The notes beneath the pieces were generated by a model that had not been told where the DNA came from, searched no databases, and worked only from the letters and a program-made list of their open reading frames with translations. The translations under genes and the position numbers were made by a program. 64,000 nucleotides of DNA, taken from assembly GCA_963715285.1 (NCBI GenBank), contig CAVQRU010000043.1, positions 1-64,000 of the forward strand, read 5' to 3'. Positions 33,705 to 41,692 of this stretch are shown here, one piece after another; position 1 is the stretch's first letter; each line of letters starts with the position of its first letter. The DNA comes from Sva-07 sp963715285 (lineage in GTDB: Bacteria > Actinomycetota > Acidimicrobiia > Acidimicrobiales > Ilumatobacteraceae).

Positions 33705-34583
33705 GTGATCGATCCGGCCGAACTGCTCCTGCGCTGCACGTTCCCCGCCCCCGGAACACAGGTCACGTGCGCACTGTCCGGCGGCGCCGACTCCACCGCA
33801 CTCGTCGCGCTCGCCCTCGACGCCGGTTGTGTCGTCACGGCCCACCACGTGCACCACGGCCTGCGCGAGAGCGCCGATCACGACGCCGACCTCGCCCGAC
33901 GCACCGCTGAACGCCTCGGTGTGGCGTTCGAACTCACCCACGTCGAACTCGGCGACGGCCCGAACCTCGAAGCCCGCGCCCGCGACGCCCGCCGCTCGGT
34001 GCTCGGCCCCGACGCACTGACCGGACACACCGCCGACGATCAGGCCGAGACGCTGCTGCTGGCGCTCGTGCGCGGGGCCGGAGCGACCGGCCTCGCCGCG
34101 ATCGAACCAGGCCACCGTCACCCGATCCTGGCGCTGCGGGCGTGGGAGACCCGGGCGTTGTGCGACCATCTCGGGATCGAGGTCGCCGACGATCCCACCA
34201 ACATCGATCCTCGCTTCCGTCGCAACCGGATCCGTCACGAGCTGGTTCCCCTGCTCGACGACATCGCCGCCCGTGACGTCACCGTGCTCCTCAACCGCAC
34301 GGCCACACTCCTGCGCGACGACGATCGGCTGCTCGACGAACTGGCCGCAACGATCGACCCCACCGCGATCGACGAACTCGTCGCCGCTCCCGCACCCCTC
34401 GCCGCCCGGGCGATCCGGCGCTGGCTCGAACGCGACGGCTATCCGCCCGACGTTGCCGGTGTCGCCCGCGTGATGGCGGTCGCCACGGGTGAGTCGACCG
34501 CCTGCGAACTCACCGGCGGGATCCGCGTCGAGCGCCGCGGCCGCCGACTCGTCCGCACCGCAGGCGTGACATCTGGGGTCTGA
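33705..34583 (+). CDS. tilS: tRNA(Ile)-lysidine synthase
   Basis: TilS converts C34 of tRNA-Ile(CAU) to lysidine with ATP and lysine, so the tRNA reads AUA. The 292-residue protein has the PP-loop ALSGGADSTALVALAL, then the lysine/adenylate region GHTADDQAETLLLALVRGAG and DPTNIDPRFRRNRIRHELVP. It starts at GTG 33705. The last residues (TSGV) and stop codon are encoded by the left arm and centre of a 25-bp palindrome (34569-34593), suggesting the original C-terminus was altered by that sequence. The length is at the short end for the family. Confidence 0.9.
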   Translation: MIDPAELLLRCTFPAPGTQVTCALSGGADSTALVALALDAGCVVTAHHVHHGLRESADHDADLARRTAERLGVAFELTHVELGDGPNLEARARDARRSVLGPDALTGHTADDQAETLLLALVRGAGATGLAAIEPGHRHPILALRAWETRALCDHLGIEVADDPTNIDPRFRRNRIRHELVPLLDDIAARDVTVLLNRTATLLRDDDRLLDELAATIDPTAIDELVAAPAPLAARAIRRWLERDGYPPDVAGVARVMAVATGESTACELTGGIRVERRGRRLVRTAGVTSGV

Positions 34584-34593
34584 CCCCAGATGT
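34569..34593. repeat. 25-bp perfect palindrome over the tilS stop codon
   Basis: ACATCTGGGGTC at 34569-34580 is followed by T and then GACCCCAGATGT at 34582-34593: 12-bp arms around one base. It contains the tilS stop codon. A GGGGTCTGACCCC core is typical of small dispersed palindromic elements seen in several phyla, in my recollection. It would form a tight hairpin in RNA and may help end transcription, although there is no U-tract. No other copy was noticed in this window. Confidence 0.75.
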
Positions 34594-34681
34594 CCTCTGG
34601 CGCGTTTCCCGACCGGCGCAGCGAGCCGGTAGTCTGGGCGGCCGTTATGCCGTCTCGACATCGCTCAGAAGCAGCCCACTG

Positions 34682-35188
34682 ATGCCTCCTCGGCTCCGGG
34701 GCAAGTGGGCGCTCGGCATCACGCCACGCAACTTCACGTGGATTCTGAAGGACAAGCTGGCGATCTGTGAACGCCCGGGCGGTGTCGGCGACAGCCATCG
34801 CCGCGTCCGCCGCCAGGAAGAGATCATCTGGCTCCGCGAGAACGGGTTCGGGTGCGTGCTGTCGATCATCTCTGCGCCGCACAACCTGCACAACTACGAG
34901 GAGCTGCAGCTGCCGTGCCGTCACCGGCCGTTCAACAGCGAGCACACCGATCAGTACCTGAAAGCGCTCTACACCGAGATCCGTGACCTGCTCAACCACG
35001 GCACCAAGGTGCTCGTCCACGGCGACGAGGTCGGCGACCGCATCCTCGGCATCATGGGCGGCTACATCCGCTGGGCCGGCCTCGTCGAGGAACCGACCCA
35101 GGCGATCCAGGTCACCGAACGCCTCGCCGGTCGTGCGCTCGACCCGTTCGCACGCGAGATCATCCTGCGCGCCACCGACCTGCGCTGA
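34682..35188 (+). CDS. Dual-specificity-phosphatase-like protein lacking the catalytic Cys
   Basis: The 168-residue protein follows the layout of small tyrosine/dual-specificity phosphatases: an opening strand-helix (EEIIWLRENGFGCVLSII), a substrate region (LPCRHRPFNSEH) and then KVLVHGDEVGDRILGIMGGY. The last corresponds to the HCxxxxxR signature, but Gly replaces the nucleophilic Cys while His and Arg are kept. It is probably a binding pseudo-phosphatase or an unrelated enzyme on the same fold. The family call is by eye. The C-terminal codons merge into the tandem repeat at 35174. Confidence 0.6.
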   Translation: MPPRLRGKWALGITPRNFTWILKDKLAICERPGGVGDSHRRVRRQEEIIWLRENGFGCVLSIISAPHNLHNYEELQLPCRHRPFNSEHTDQYLKALYTEIRDLLNHGTKVLVHGDEVGDRILGIMGGYIRWAGLVEEPTQAIQVTERLAGRALDPFAREIILRATDLR

Positions 35189-35251
35189 CCGACCTGGCCT
35201 GCACTGACCGACCTGGGCTGACCGGCCTGCGCTGACCGGCCTGCGTTGACC
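35174..35251. repeat. 14-bp tandem repeat between convergent genes
   Basis: Units of the form TGACCGRCCTGSGC begin at 35205, 35219, 35233 and 35247 with exact 14-bp spacing; a related unit starts at 35186 with 19-bp spacing and overlaps the stop codon of the preceding gene. The repeat lies between convergent genes and shows unit-to-unit drift (A/G and G/C changes). It looks like local slippage duplication of the gene end. A role in termination is possible, but nothing shows it. Confidence 0.7.
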
Positions 35252-35266
35252 TCACTGCCGCAGGCG

Positions 35267-35944
35267 TCAGCGGATCGGGGGCGAGACCCTGCAGACCGAG
35301 GTGTCGACGAACAGCTTCGGGAGCGGATCGACCGCCACGTTGCCGGGTCGGAGTTCGAAGTGCAGGTGGATGTTCTCGGCGCTGCTGGTGCCGCTGCTGC
35401 CGACGAACCCGATCACGTCGCCGAGTTCCACCGTGTCACCCTCGACGAGGCCGTTCGGATCCTCGGTGAGGTGGAAGTACTTGTACGTCGTCTCCGTCTC
35501 GGCGTCGTAGAGCGTCCAGCCCCATCCGGCCGTCCCGGTGTTGGTGTACCGCTTCGTGAGCGTGCCGGACGCGACGGCGTACACCGCGCGCCCCGACGAG
35601 CCCATGATGTCGAGTCCCTCGTGGCTGCGCGTCCCCCGTGAGTCGCCGAAGTTGTCGAGCACGTAGCAGTCACTCCCGGGATCGACGGGAAAGAGCAGGA
35701 GCCCCTCGGGCGCCGGCGGCGGCACGCGCTCGGGCGTCGTCGCAGGATCTGGTGCCGGAGGCAGTCGCAACGCGAGCCGCTCGGCCGTCTGCAGCGCCGT
35801 ACCCGGAGCATCGAGCCGGACCGCTACCCCCGTGTCGAGCTCCTGCGCCGACACCAACGACCCCACCCCCAGGCACAACGCACCCGCCGCCACGGCGAGT
35901 GCCGCGGCGCGGGACCACCCGGTGACGTGGCGTGGCAGGTTCAT
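35267..35944 (-). CDS. M23-family peptidoglycan endopeptidase (secreted)
   Basis: The 225-residue protein has a signal peptide (RAAALAVAAGALCLGVGSLV, probable cut near SAQ) and a C-terminal M23 metallopeptidase domain. Zinc ligands are visible in SHEGLDIMG (HxxxD) and IHLHFELRPG (HxH). Such enzymes cut peptide cross-links in peptidoglycan. There is no LysM or SH3 binding module, only a Pro-rich linker of about 60 residues. It is convergent with the phosphatase-like gene, with its own promoter in the 244-bp gap to 36189. Confidence 0.88.
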   Translation of the reverse strand: MNLPRHVTGWSRAAALAVAAGALCLGVGSLVSAQELDTGVAVRLDAPGTALQTAERLALRLPPAPDPATTPERVPPPAPEGLLLFPVDPGSDCYVLDNFGDSRGTRSHEGLDIMGSSGRAVYAVASGTLTKRYTNTGTAGWGWTLYDAETETTYKYFHLTEDPNGLVEGDTVELGDVIGFVGSSGTSSAENIHLHFELRPGNVAVDPLPKLFVDTSVCRVSPPIR

Positions 35945-36188
35945 GAGAGAAACATCGGCAGACGGCGCTGGTGACTTGACGTCGGATCACCGTGAGTTCG
36001 GCAATCGGAAGCGACCATCGTGGCACAGGATCGACCCGACGTCCGATCGGGCCACCGACCCACACCTCCACGTGAAGGTGCGCCCCGAGGGCCCGCACCG
36101 TGGGGCCGGACACCCGGCGACGCCGACCCCCAGCGGGCCCCGGTGCGGAACCGAAGATCTCCCGACGGGGACGAGTAGCGTTCATGTC

Positions 36189-37160
36189 ATGGCTGGTCGT
36201 CGGGTGTTCCTCAGCGGCGTCGGGGGCGAACTCGGCACGTTGGTGGCGAGCCTCCTCGAGGCCGAGGACTGGGTCGGGGCGCTGTCAGGGATCGATGCCG
36301 ATCCGCCGCGGCGCCGGCTCCATCGAACGGTGTTCCACCGGATCCACCCCGACGAACACGACCGGATCGTCGACACCGTCGTCGACTTCAACCCGCACGT
36401 GCTCGTCCACGTCGGGGTGTGGGAACCGGACGCCCGCGCCGCCCCCCACGCTGCGGCGCTGCTGACCGATGCGGCCGCCACCTCGATCATCGGAGCCGCT
36501 GCCGAGTGCGCTGCGCTCGAACACCTGGTGGTGCGCAGCGGGATCGAGGTGTACGGCCGAGCTCGCGGCGCACTCACACGCCCCGACGAGTCCGCACCGG
36601 TGCAACCCACGAGCGACTGGGGCCGCACCGTTGCGGCGATCGAGCGCACGGCCGCAACGGTCGGCGAGCGCGTCGGTGTCACCGTGGGTGCACTCCGGCT
36701 GGCGCCCGTGCTCGGGCCTCACGTGCCGTCGCCACTCGGCCGTCTCCTGCGCATGCCCGCCGTCCCGTTCAGCGTGCTCGCCGACCCACCCTTCGCCGTG
36801 ATCGAAGACCGCGACGCCGCCCGAGCCTTCGTCGCCGCCGCCCGAATCGGGCTCGCCGAACCGGTGAACGTCGTCGCACCCGGGGCGATCACCGCCCTCC
36901 AGGCAGCTCGACGCGGTGGTCGGCTCCCGATCCCGCTCGTCGGCCCCGACTGGAGGATCGCCCGCACGCTCAGCCATCTCCTGGGTGCGCCGATCCCCGA
37001 TCACGTGTCGGAGACCCTGCACCGTGGTCGACTCGCCGACAACCGGCTGATGCGCTCGCTGCTGGGCGTGCAGCCCGACACCTCGACCACCGAGGTCATC
37101 GACCGGCTCTACCACTGGCCGAGCGTGATCCGCCAACCAGCGAGAGTGCAGGTGGCCTGA
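36189..37160 (+). CDS. NAD-dependent epimerase/dehydratase-like (extended SDR) protein
   Basis: The 323-residue protein begins with a Rossmann loop RVFLSGVGGELGTLVASLL (GxxGxxG) and keeps the early SDR layout, with VVRSGIEVYGRARG where the catalytic Ser/Tyr strand normally lies. A canonical YxxxK is not clear, so catalytic activity is uncertain. ATG 36189 starts the nucleotide-binding fold. It overlaps the next gene by 1 bp, and four genes (36189-39677) run head to tail with 1-bp overlaps, implying a shared pathway, possibly in lipid metabolism. Confidence 0.75.
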   Translation: MAGRRVFLSGVGGELGTLVASLLEAEDWVGALSGIDADPPRRRLHRTVFHRIHPDEHDRIVDTVVDFNPHVLVHVGVWEPDARAAPHAAALLTDAAATSIIGAAAECAALEHLVVRSGIEVYGRARGALTRPDESAPVQPTSDWGRTVAAIERTAATVGERVGVTVGALRLAPVLGPHVPSPLGRLLRMPAVPFSVLADPPFAVIEDRDAARAFVAAARIGLAEPVNVVAPGAITALQAARRGGRLPIPLVGPDWRIARTLSHLLGAPIPDHVSETLHRGRLADNRLMRSLLGVQPDTSTTEVIDRLYHWPSVIRQPARVQVA

Positions 37161-37873
37161 TGGACTCACCACTGGAACGTGTCACCAACCTCACCGCCCG
37201 CGTCACACGACTCGGCGACGAACCGAGCGGCACGATCGACGACTGGGGTCGCGACCCGGGGCTCGTGCGCACCACGATGCACCTCGCGCGAGTGCGGTGG
37301 GACGTCGCCGTCGGTGGCGACCAGCTCCTCCCCAAACGCAAGGGTGCGCTCGTCGTGGTCAACACTCGCCGATTCGCACTGGCGCCGATCTTCACCGCCC
37401 TCGCGCTCAGCGAGGCCGTCGACCGACCAGTGCGATTCGTCGGCCGACCGGACACCGCTCCGGTCGGCGCGTTCAGCCGTCGGCTCGGTGGACTGCTCGA
37501 CCATCCCGACGAGGTGGCCGGAGCGCTCGGCGCCGGCGAGTTGGTCGTGATGGGCGCCGACCACGACTCCCGTGTCGGCGCCGGTCACCACCAGTTGGTC
37601 GGCCGGGTCGATCACGCACTGGTCGGCGCCGCGCTCCGAGCGGGCGTCCCGGTCCACCCCGGCGCCACGGCGAGCAGCCCGTTCGCCCGGGCGGCACGTG
37701 TCGAAATCGGCAAGGCGTCACGTTCGCCACGCAAGCGACGTGGACCGTTGACCGAGCTCGAACTCGCCGATCAGGTGCGCATCGACATCGGCCTGCTGCT
37801 CGACGAGTTCGGCGAGGTCCGTACCGGCACCGCGCTCGACCGTCTCCCCCTCTCGGGATTCGGGGGCGCGTGA
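37160..37873 (+). CDS. Acyltransferase-like protein without the HxxxxD motif
   Basis: The 237-residue protein has a core resembling PlsC-type acyltransferases (KGALVVVNTRRFALAPIFTA, then RPVRFVGRPDTAP and GELVVMGADHDS). At the place of the catalytic NHxxxxD the sequence reads NTRRFAL, so the acyl transfer motif is missing. The neighbours, an SDR on one side and a hydrolase on the other, often occur with true acyltransferases. This may be a degenerate regulatory or binding version. The family assignment is tentative. Confidence 0.5.
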   Translation: MDSPLERVTNLTARVTRLGDEPSGTIDDWGRDPGLVRTTMHLARVRWDVAVGGDQLLPKRKGALVVVNTRRFALAPIFTALALSEAVDRPVRFVGRPDTAPVGAFSRRLGGLLDHPDEVAGALGAGELVVMGADHDSRVGAGHHQLVGRVDHALVGAALRAGVPVHPGATASSPFARAARVEIGKASRSPRKRRGPLTELELADQVRIDIGLLLDEFGEVRTGTALDRLPLSGFGGA

Positions 37874-38745
37874 TGACCTACGTCCGCACCGCCGACGGCA
37901 CACGCCTGCACTATCAGGTCACCGGACGGCCGGGCGCGCCACCGATCCTGTTCATCCAGGGTCTCGGGGCCGACAAGAACGGCTGGAACCTGCAGCGGCT
38001 GGCCACCGCTGCCCGGTACCGGGCCGTGGCGCTCGACAATCGTGGCGCCGGCCGCAGCGACAAGCCGCACGGTCGCTACACGCTCGAGCAGATGGCCGAC
38101 GATGCGATCGCCGTACTCGACCATGCCGGCGTCGAGGCCGCTCACGTCGTCGGCGCGTCGATGGGCGGTGCCATCAGCCAGATCGTCGCCGTCAAGTACC
38201 CCGAGCGGACCCGTTCGCTCACGCTCGCCTGCACCGCCGGACGCAACCATCCGTGGCGCGAGGAGCTCCTGACGAGTTGGCGCGACAACGCGCTCGAACG
38301 TGGCATCGGATCGATGGGCCACGAGGCCGCCCGCTGGGTGATCGGCCCCCGATCGTTCCGCCGACTCCTTCCTGCGATCGGTTGGCTCGGCCCGCTCGCG
38401 CTCGGCCGTCCCGCCCACGCGTTCGCAGCACAGGTCGACGCGATCCTCGCCGCCGGCGAACTCCACCAGGACCTGATCGATCGCCTGCCCGACATCGCCG
38501 TGCCCACGCTGGTGATGGTCGGCAACCAGGACATCCTCACGCCACGTGGAGACAGCGAGGATCTCGCCGCCACGATCCCGACCGCCGAACTCGTGGTGAT
38601 CAGCGGTGCCGCGCACGGCTTCATGGTCGAGCACGCCACCACGTTCAACCGCGTGTTGCTCGAGTTCCTCGGCCGCGCCGAGCGGGCCCACCGGTCCGCC
38701 GTCGGCGAGCAGCATCGTCTGGACGACGCGCTCGCCGCGGGCTGA
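37873..38745 (+). CDS. Alpha/beta hydrolase
   Basis: The 290-residue protein has the standard fold and triad: oxyanion strand ILFIQGLGADKNGW, VALDNRGAGRSDKP, nucleophile Ser in VVGASMGGAISQIV, Asp in LVMVGNQDILTP and His in SGAAHGFMVEH. It resembles 3-oxoadipate enol-lactonase/haloperoxidase-like hydrolases, but the substrate cannot be read. It overlaps the gene before and after by one base of the stop codon. The role is likely linked to the adjacent SDR and FAD enzymes. Confidence 0.85.
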   Translation: MTYVRTADGTRLHYQVTGRPGAPPILFIQGLGADKNGWNLQRLATAARYRAVALDNRGAGRSDKPHGRYTLEQMADDAIAVLDHAGVEAAHVVGASMGGAISQIVAVKYPERTRSLTLACTAGRNHPWREELLTSWRDNALERGIGSMGHEAARWVIGPRSFRRLLPAIGWLGPLALGRPAHAFAAQVDAILAAGELHQDLIDRLPDIAVPTLVMVGNQDILTPRGDSEDLAATIPTAELVVISGAAHGFMVEHATTFNRVLLEFLGRAERAHRSAVGEQHRLDDALAAG

Positions 38746-39677
38746 TGCGCGTCGTCGTCGTCGGTGCCGGATTGTCGGGGCTCGTGGCGGCGCGCGAACT
38801 CGAGGCGGCGGGCGCGCAGGTCAGCGTCGTCGACAAGGGCCGATCACCGGGTGGGCGCCTGGCCACCCGCCGCATCGGAGCGGCAACGCTCGACCACGGC
38901 GCCCAGTTCTTCACGGTGCGCACTCCGGCCTTCCAACGGCGAGTGGACGACTGGCTCGATCGTGAACTGGTGCGGGTCTGGTCGAACGGTTTCCGCTCCG
39001 ACGACGGGAACCCCCGCTACGTGGCCACGGCCGGCATGAATTCGTTGGCGAAGGATCTCGCCGGAGGCCTCGACGTGTCGTGCTCGACGATGGCGTTCGC
39101 CGTGCGCCGCGACACACCGTGGACGGTCGTGATCGACGACGGCTCGCGGCGGGCCGCCGACGCAGTGGTCATCACCACACCGTTGCCGCAGGCCTTCGCC
39201 TTGCTCGCTGACGCCGACGTCGAGCTCGACGAGTCGTTGATGCGCACCGACTACGACCGCACGATCGCACTGCTCGCCAGCCTCGATCGACCGCCCGGGA
39301 TCGAAGCGCCGGGCGGGGTGCAGGGTCCGTCCGACGACGTGAGCTTCGTGGCCGACAACGTGGCCAAGGGTGTCAGCGCCCAACCGGCGATCACCCTCCA
39401 CGCGTCAGCGACCTGGAGCGAGGCCAACTGGGATCTCGACAACGATCGGCTGCTGGCCTTGCTGGTCGAGCTGGCCTCGCCCTGGCTCGGTGGCGCAGGG
39501 ATCGTCGAGGCGCAGGTCAAGAAGTGGCGCTTCGCGACCCCACGAGCGGTCTGGCCGGATCCGTGCTGGGTGTCGAGCGACGGGCGCATCGTGCTGGCGG
39601 GTGACGCCTTCGACGGCCCCCGCGTCGAGGCGGCGCACAACTCGGGGCTCGCAGCCGCTCACGCGCTCGTCGGATGA
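38745..39677 (+). CDS. FAD-dependent oxidoreductase (renalase-like amine-oxidase fold)
   Basis: The 310-residue protein has an N-terminal FAD-binding motif RVVVVGAGLSGLVAARELE, followed by the second region SPGGRLATRRIGAATLDHGA, typical of renalase and related flavoproteins. The C-terminus has the FAD-closing stretch IVLAGDAFDGPRVEAAHNSG. It is last in the four-gene cassette. Its substrate is not known; renalase family members oxidise misreduced nicotinamide forms. Confidence 0.85.
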   Translation: MRVVVVGAGLSGLVAARELEAAGAQVSVVDKGRSPGGRLATRRIGAATLDHGAQFFTVRTPAFQRRVDDWLDRELVRVWSNGFRSDDGNPRYVATAGMNSLAKDLAGGLDVSCSTMAFAVRRDTPWTVVIDDGSRRAADAVVITTPLPQAFALLADADVELDESLMRTDYDRTIALLASLDRPPGIEAPGGVQGPSDDVSFVADNVAKGVSAQPAITLHASATWSEANWDLDNDRLLALLVELASPWLGGAGIVEAQVKKWRFATPRAVWPDPCWVSSDGRIVLAGDAFDGPRVEAAHNSGLAAAHALVG

Positions 39678-39701
39678 GTTGACCGCGTGCCGGGCGACGG
39701 C

Positions 39702-40298
39702 TCAGCCGTCGGCACAGCGGACGGCCACCACTTCGCGCGTTTCGAGGTCGACGATCGACACGCTGTCGGGGCCGAAGCGTTCGAGGAAGTCGGAGAACGA
39801 CGTGAACTCCTCGCCGTCACACTCGCGCTCGATCACCGGCGGGAACGGGATGCGCCAACCGTTCTCGAACAACGCCTCACCGTCCTCGAGGTCGACGATC
39901 GGTGGCAGCTCGGCGGTCGCACCGGGTGCCTGCGGGAGTATCGAGAACCAGATGACCGCGTCGCCGAGCATGTCGGCGAACAACGCGCACCGGTTCGTCT
40001 CGTCGAGCTCGTCGCACGCGATCTCGCCGAGCGTGCCGGGCGCGATGCGCAGGAACCGAGGCCCCGTGAGGACGACGTCGAGGTAGCCGGTGGTGACGCC
40101 ATCGGGTCGGATCCCGAAGTCGTCCGACTGCTCGACCGAGAAGATCGGTTCGATCAGATCGATGCGGCGCTCGATCAGATCGGGTTCGACGACCGCTTCG
40201 AGTTCGTCGTCACCGAGCAGCACCGTCCAGACGAGCACGCCCAGAGCCCCCAGCGCGGCGACCGCGGCCACGAACCGCCAGTTGAAGAGCTGCCTCAC
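39702..40298 (-). CDS. Hypothetical membrane-anchored protein in the hemB-hemL operon
   Basis: The 198-residue protein has one N-terminal membrane anchor (RFVAAVAALGALGVLVWTVL) and an outside domain with four Cys (CDELDETNRC, ERECDGEEF and the terminal RCADG), which could form disulfides. It starts 4 bp before the end of hemL (ATGA overlap). It has no recognised family. Location suggests a link to haem synthesis or to the membrane, but this is only by association. Confidence 0.65.
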   Translation of the reverse strand: MRQLFNWRFVAAVAALGALGVLVWTVLLGDDELEAVVEPDLIERRIDLIEPIFSVEQSDDFGIRPDGVTTGYLDVVLTGPRFLRIAPGTLGEIACDELDETNRCALFADMLGDAVIWFSILPQAPGATAELPPIVDLEDGEALFENGWRIPFPPVIERECDGEEFTSFSDFLERFGPDSVSIVDLETREVVAVRCADG

Positions 40299-41692
40299 GA
40301 CTCCACGGTAACCGTGGACGGTGTCGCTGCCAGGTCGGCAACGGCAACGGCGGCGGCGCGGCGTGCGGCGGACCCGATCGCCTCGAGCACGTCGTCGGTG
40401 TGCGCGAGCCCGACGAAGATCGCCTCGTAGGCGCCGGGTGCCATGGCGACACCCTCGGCAAGCATCGCCCGGAAGAACGCCGCGTACGCACGCTCATCGG
40501 TGCGGCGGGCATCGTCGAAGTTGCGCACCGCGCCGGCCTCGGCGCCACAGACGATCCCGACCAGCGTGCCGACCACCGGGAACGACGCCACGAAACCGGC
40601 CGCCGAACACGCGTCGCGCAGCAGCGCCGACAGGTGGCGGGCGCGCGCCATCAGCTCGATGTAGACATCAGGGGTCAACTCGTTCAACGCCGCGAGCCCG
40701 GCAGCGGTGGCGATCGGGTTGCCCGACAGCGTGCCGGCGTGGAACACCGGACCGAGGGGCGAGAGATGCTCCATGACATCGGCACGTCCACCGACGGCCC
40801 CGATCGGGAGTCCGCCACCGATCACCTTGCCGAAGCAGGTGATGTCCGGAGCAACGTCGAACTTGGCCTGCGCCCCGCCGGTGCCCAACCGGAATCCGGT
40901 GATCACCTCGTCGAACACGAGGAGCGCTCCGACGCGATCGCACTCCGCTCGCAGCCCCGAGAGGAACCCGGGGCTCGGTGCGACGACGCCCATGTTCGCG
41001 GCGACGGGCTCGACGATCACGGCGGCCACCCGTTCGTCGAGCTGTGGCACGACGTTGTAGGGCGCGACGATCGTGGCCGCCACCGCGCCGTCGGGCACGC
41101 CCGCCGTGCCGGGAAGACCCAACGTGGCGACACCACTGCCGCCCGCCACGAGGAGCGCATCGGTTGCCCCGTGGAAATTGCCGGCGAACGTGACGATCCG
41201 GTCGCGTCCCGTGACCCCGCGGGCGAGCCGCACGGCGGTGCTCGTCGCCTCGGTGCCCGAGTTCATCAGCCGGACCCGTTCACAGCTGGGCACCCGTTCA
41301 CCGATCGCCTCGGCGAGCTTCATCTCCCGCGGTGTGGGAGCGCCGTAGGAGGTGCCGTCGACCGCCGCAGCGCCGACCGCGGCGGTGATCGCCGGGTGGC
41401 CGTGGCCGAGGATGACGGCGCCGTAACTCTGTACGAGGTCGAAGTAGGTGGTTCCCTCGACGTCGGTGACCGTCGCCCCCGCAGCGCGCGCCACGACATA
41501 GGGTTCGCCGCCGACCGCCTTGAACGCGCGGATCGAAGAGTTGACGCCTCCGGGGATCGCCCGGCGTGACCGCTCGAAGAGCTGCCGGTTCGAGGGCACA
41601 CCCGCCCCGGTGCAGACCGTGGCGACGCAGCCCGCAGCGACGCAGGCGTCCGGATCACACAGGGGGATCCCGGGCGAGGCGTCGCCGGTCAC
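40295..41692 (-). CDS. hemL: Glutamate-1-semialdehyde 2,1-aminomutase
   Basis: HemL converts glutamate-1-semialdehyde to 5-aminolevulinate with pyridoxal phosphate. The protein has 465 residues counting from GTG 41692. The PLP site Lys is in CFGKVIGGGLPIG; other marks are LMNSGTEATSTAVRLARG, TFAGNFHGATDALLV and VFDEVITGFR. The first 30 residues are an unusual Cys-rich extension; VPSNRQLFERS would be the family's normal start, so an internal start is possible. GTG 41692 overlaps the hemB stop by 4 bp. It follows hemB in the second haem operon. Confidence 0.93.
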   Translation of the reverse strand: MTGDASPGIPLCDPDACVAAGCVATVCTGAGVPSNRQLFERSRRAIPGGVNSSIRAFKAVGGEPYVVARAAGATVTDVEGTTYFDLVQSYGAVILGHGHPAITAAVGAAAVDGTSYGAPTPREMKLAEAIGERVPSCERVRLMNSGTEATSTAVRLARGVTGRDRIVTFAGNFHGATDALLVAGGSGVATLGLPGTAGVPDGAVAATIVAPYNVVPQLDERVAAVIVEPVAANMGVVAPSPGFLSGLRAECDRVGALLVFDEVITGFRLGTGGAQAKFDVAPDITCFGKVIGGGLPIGAVGGRADVMEHLSPLGPVFHAGTLSGNPIATAAGLAALNELTPDVYIELMARARHLSALLRDACSAAGFVASFPVVGTLVGIVCGAEAGAVRNFDDARRTDERAYAAFFRAMLAEGVAMAPGAYEAIFVGLAHTDDVLEAIGSAARRAAAVAVADLAATPSTVTVES

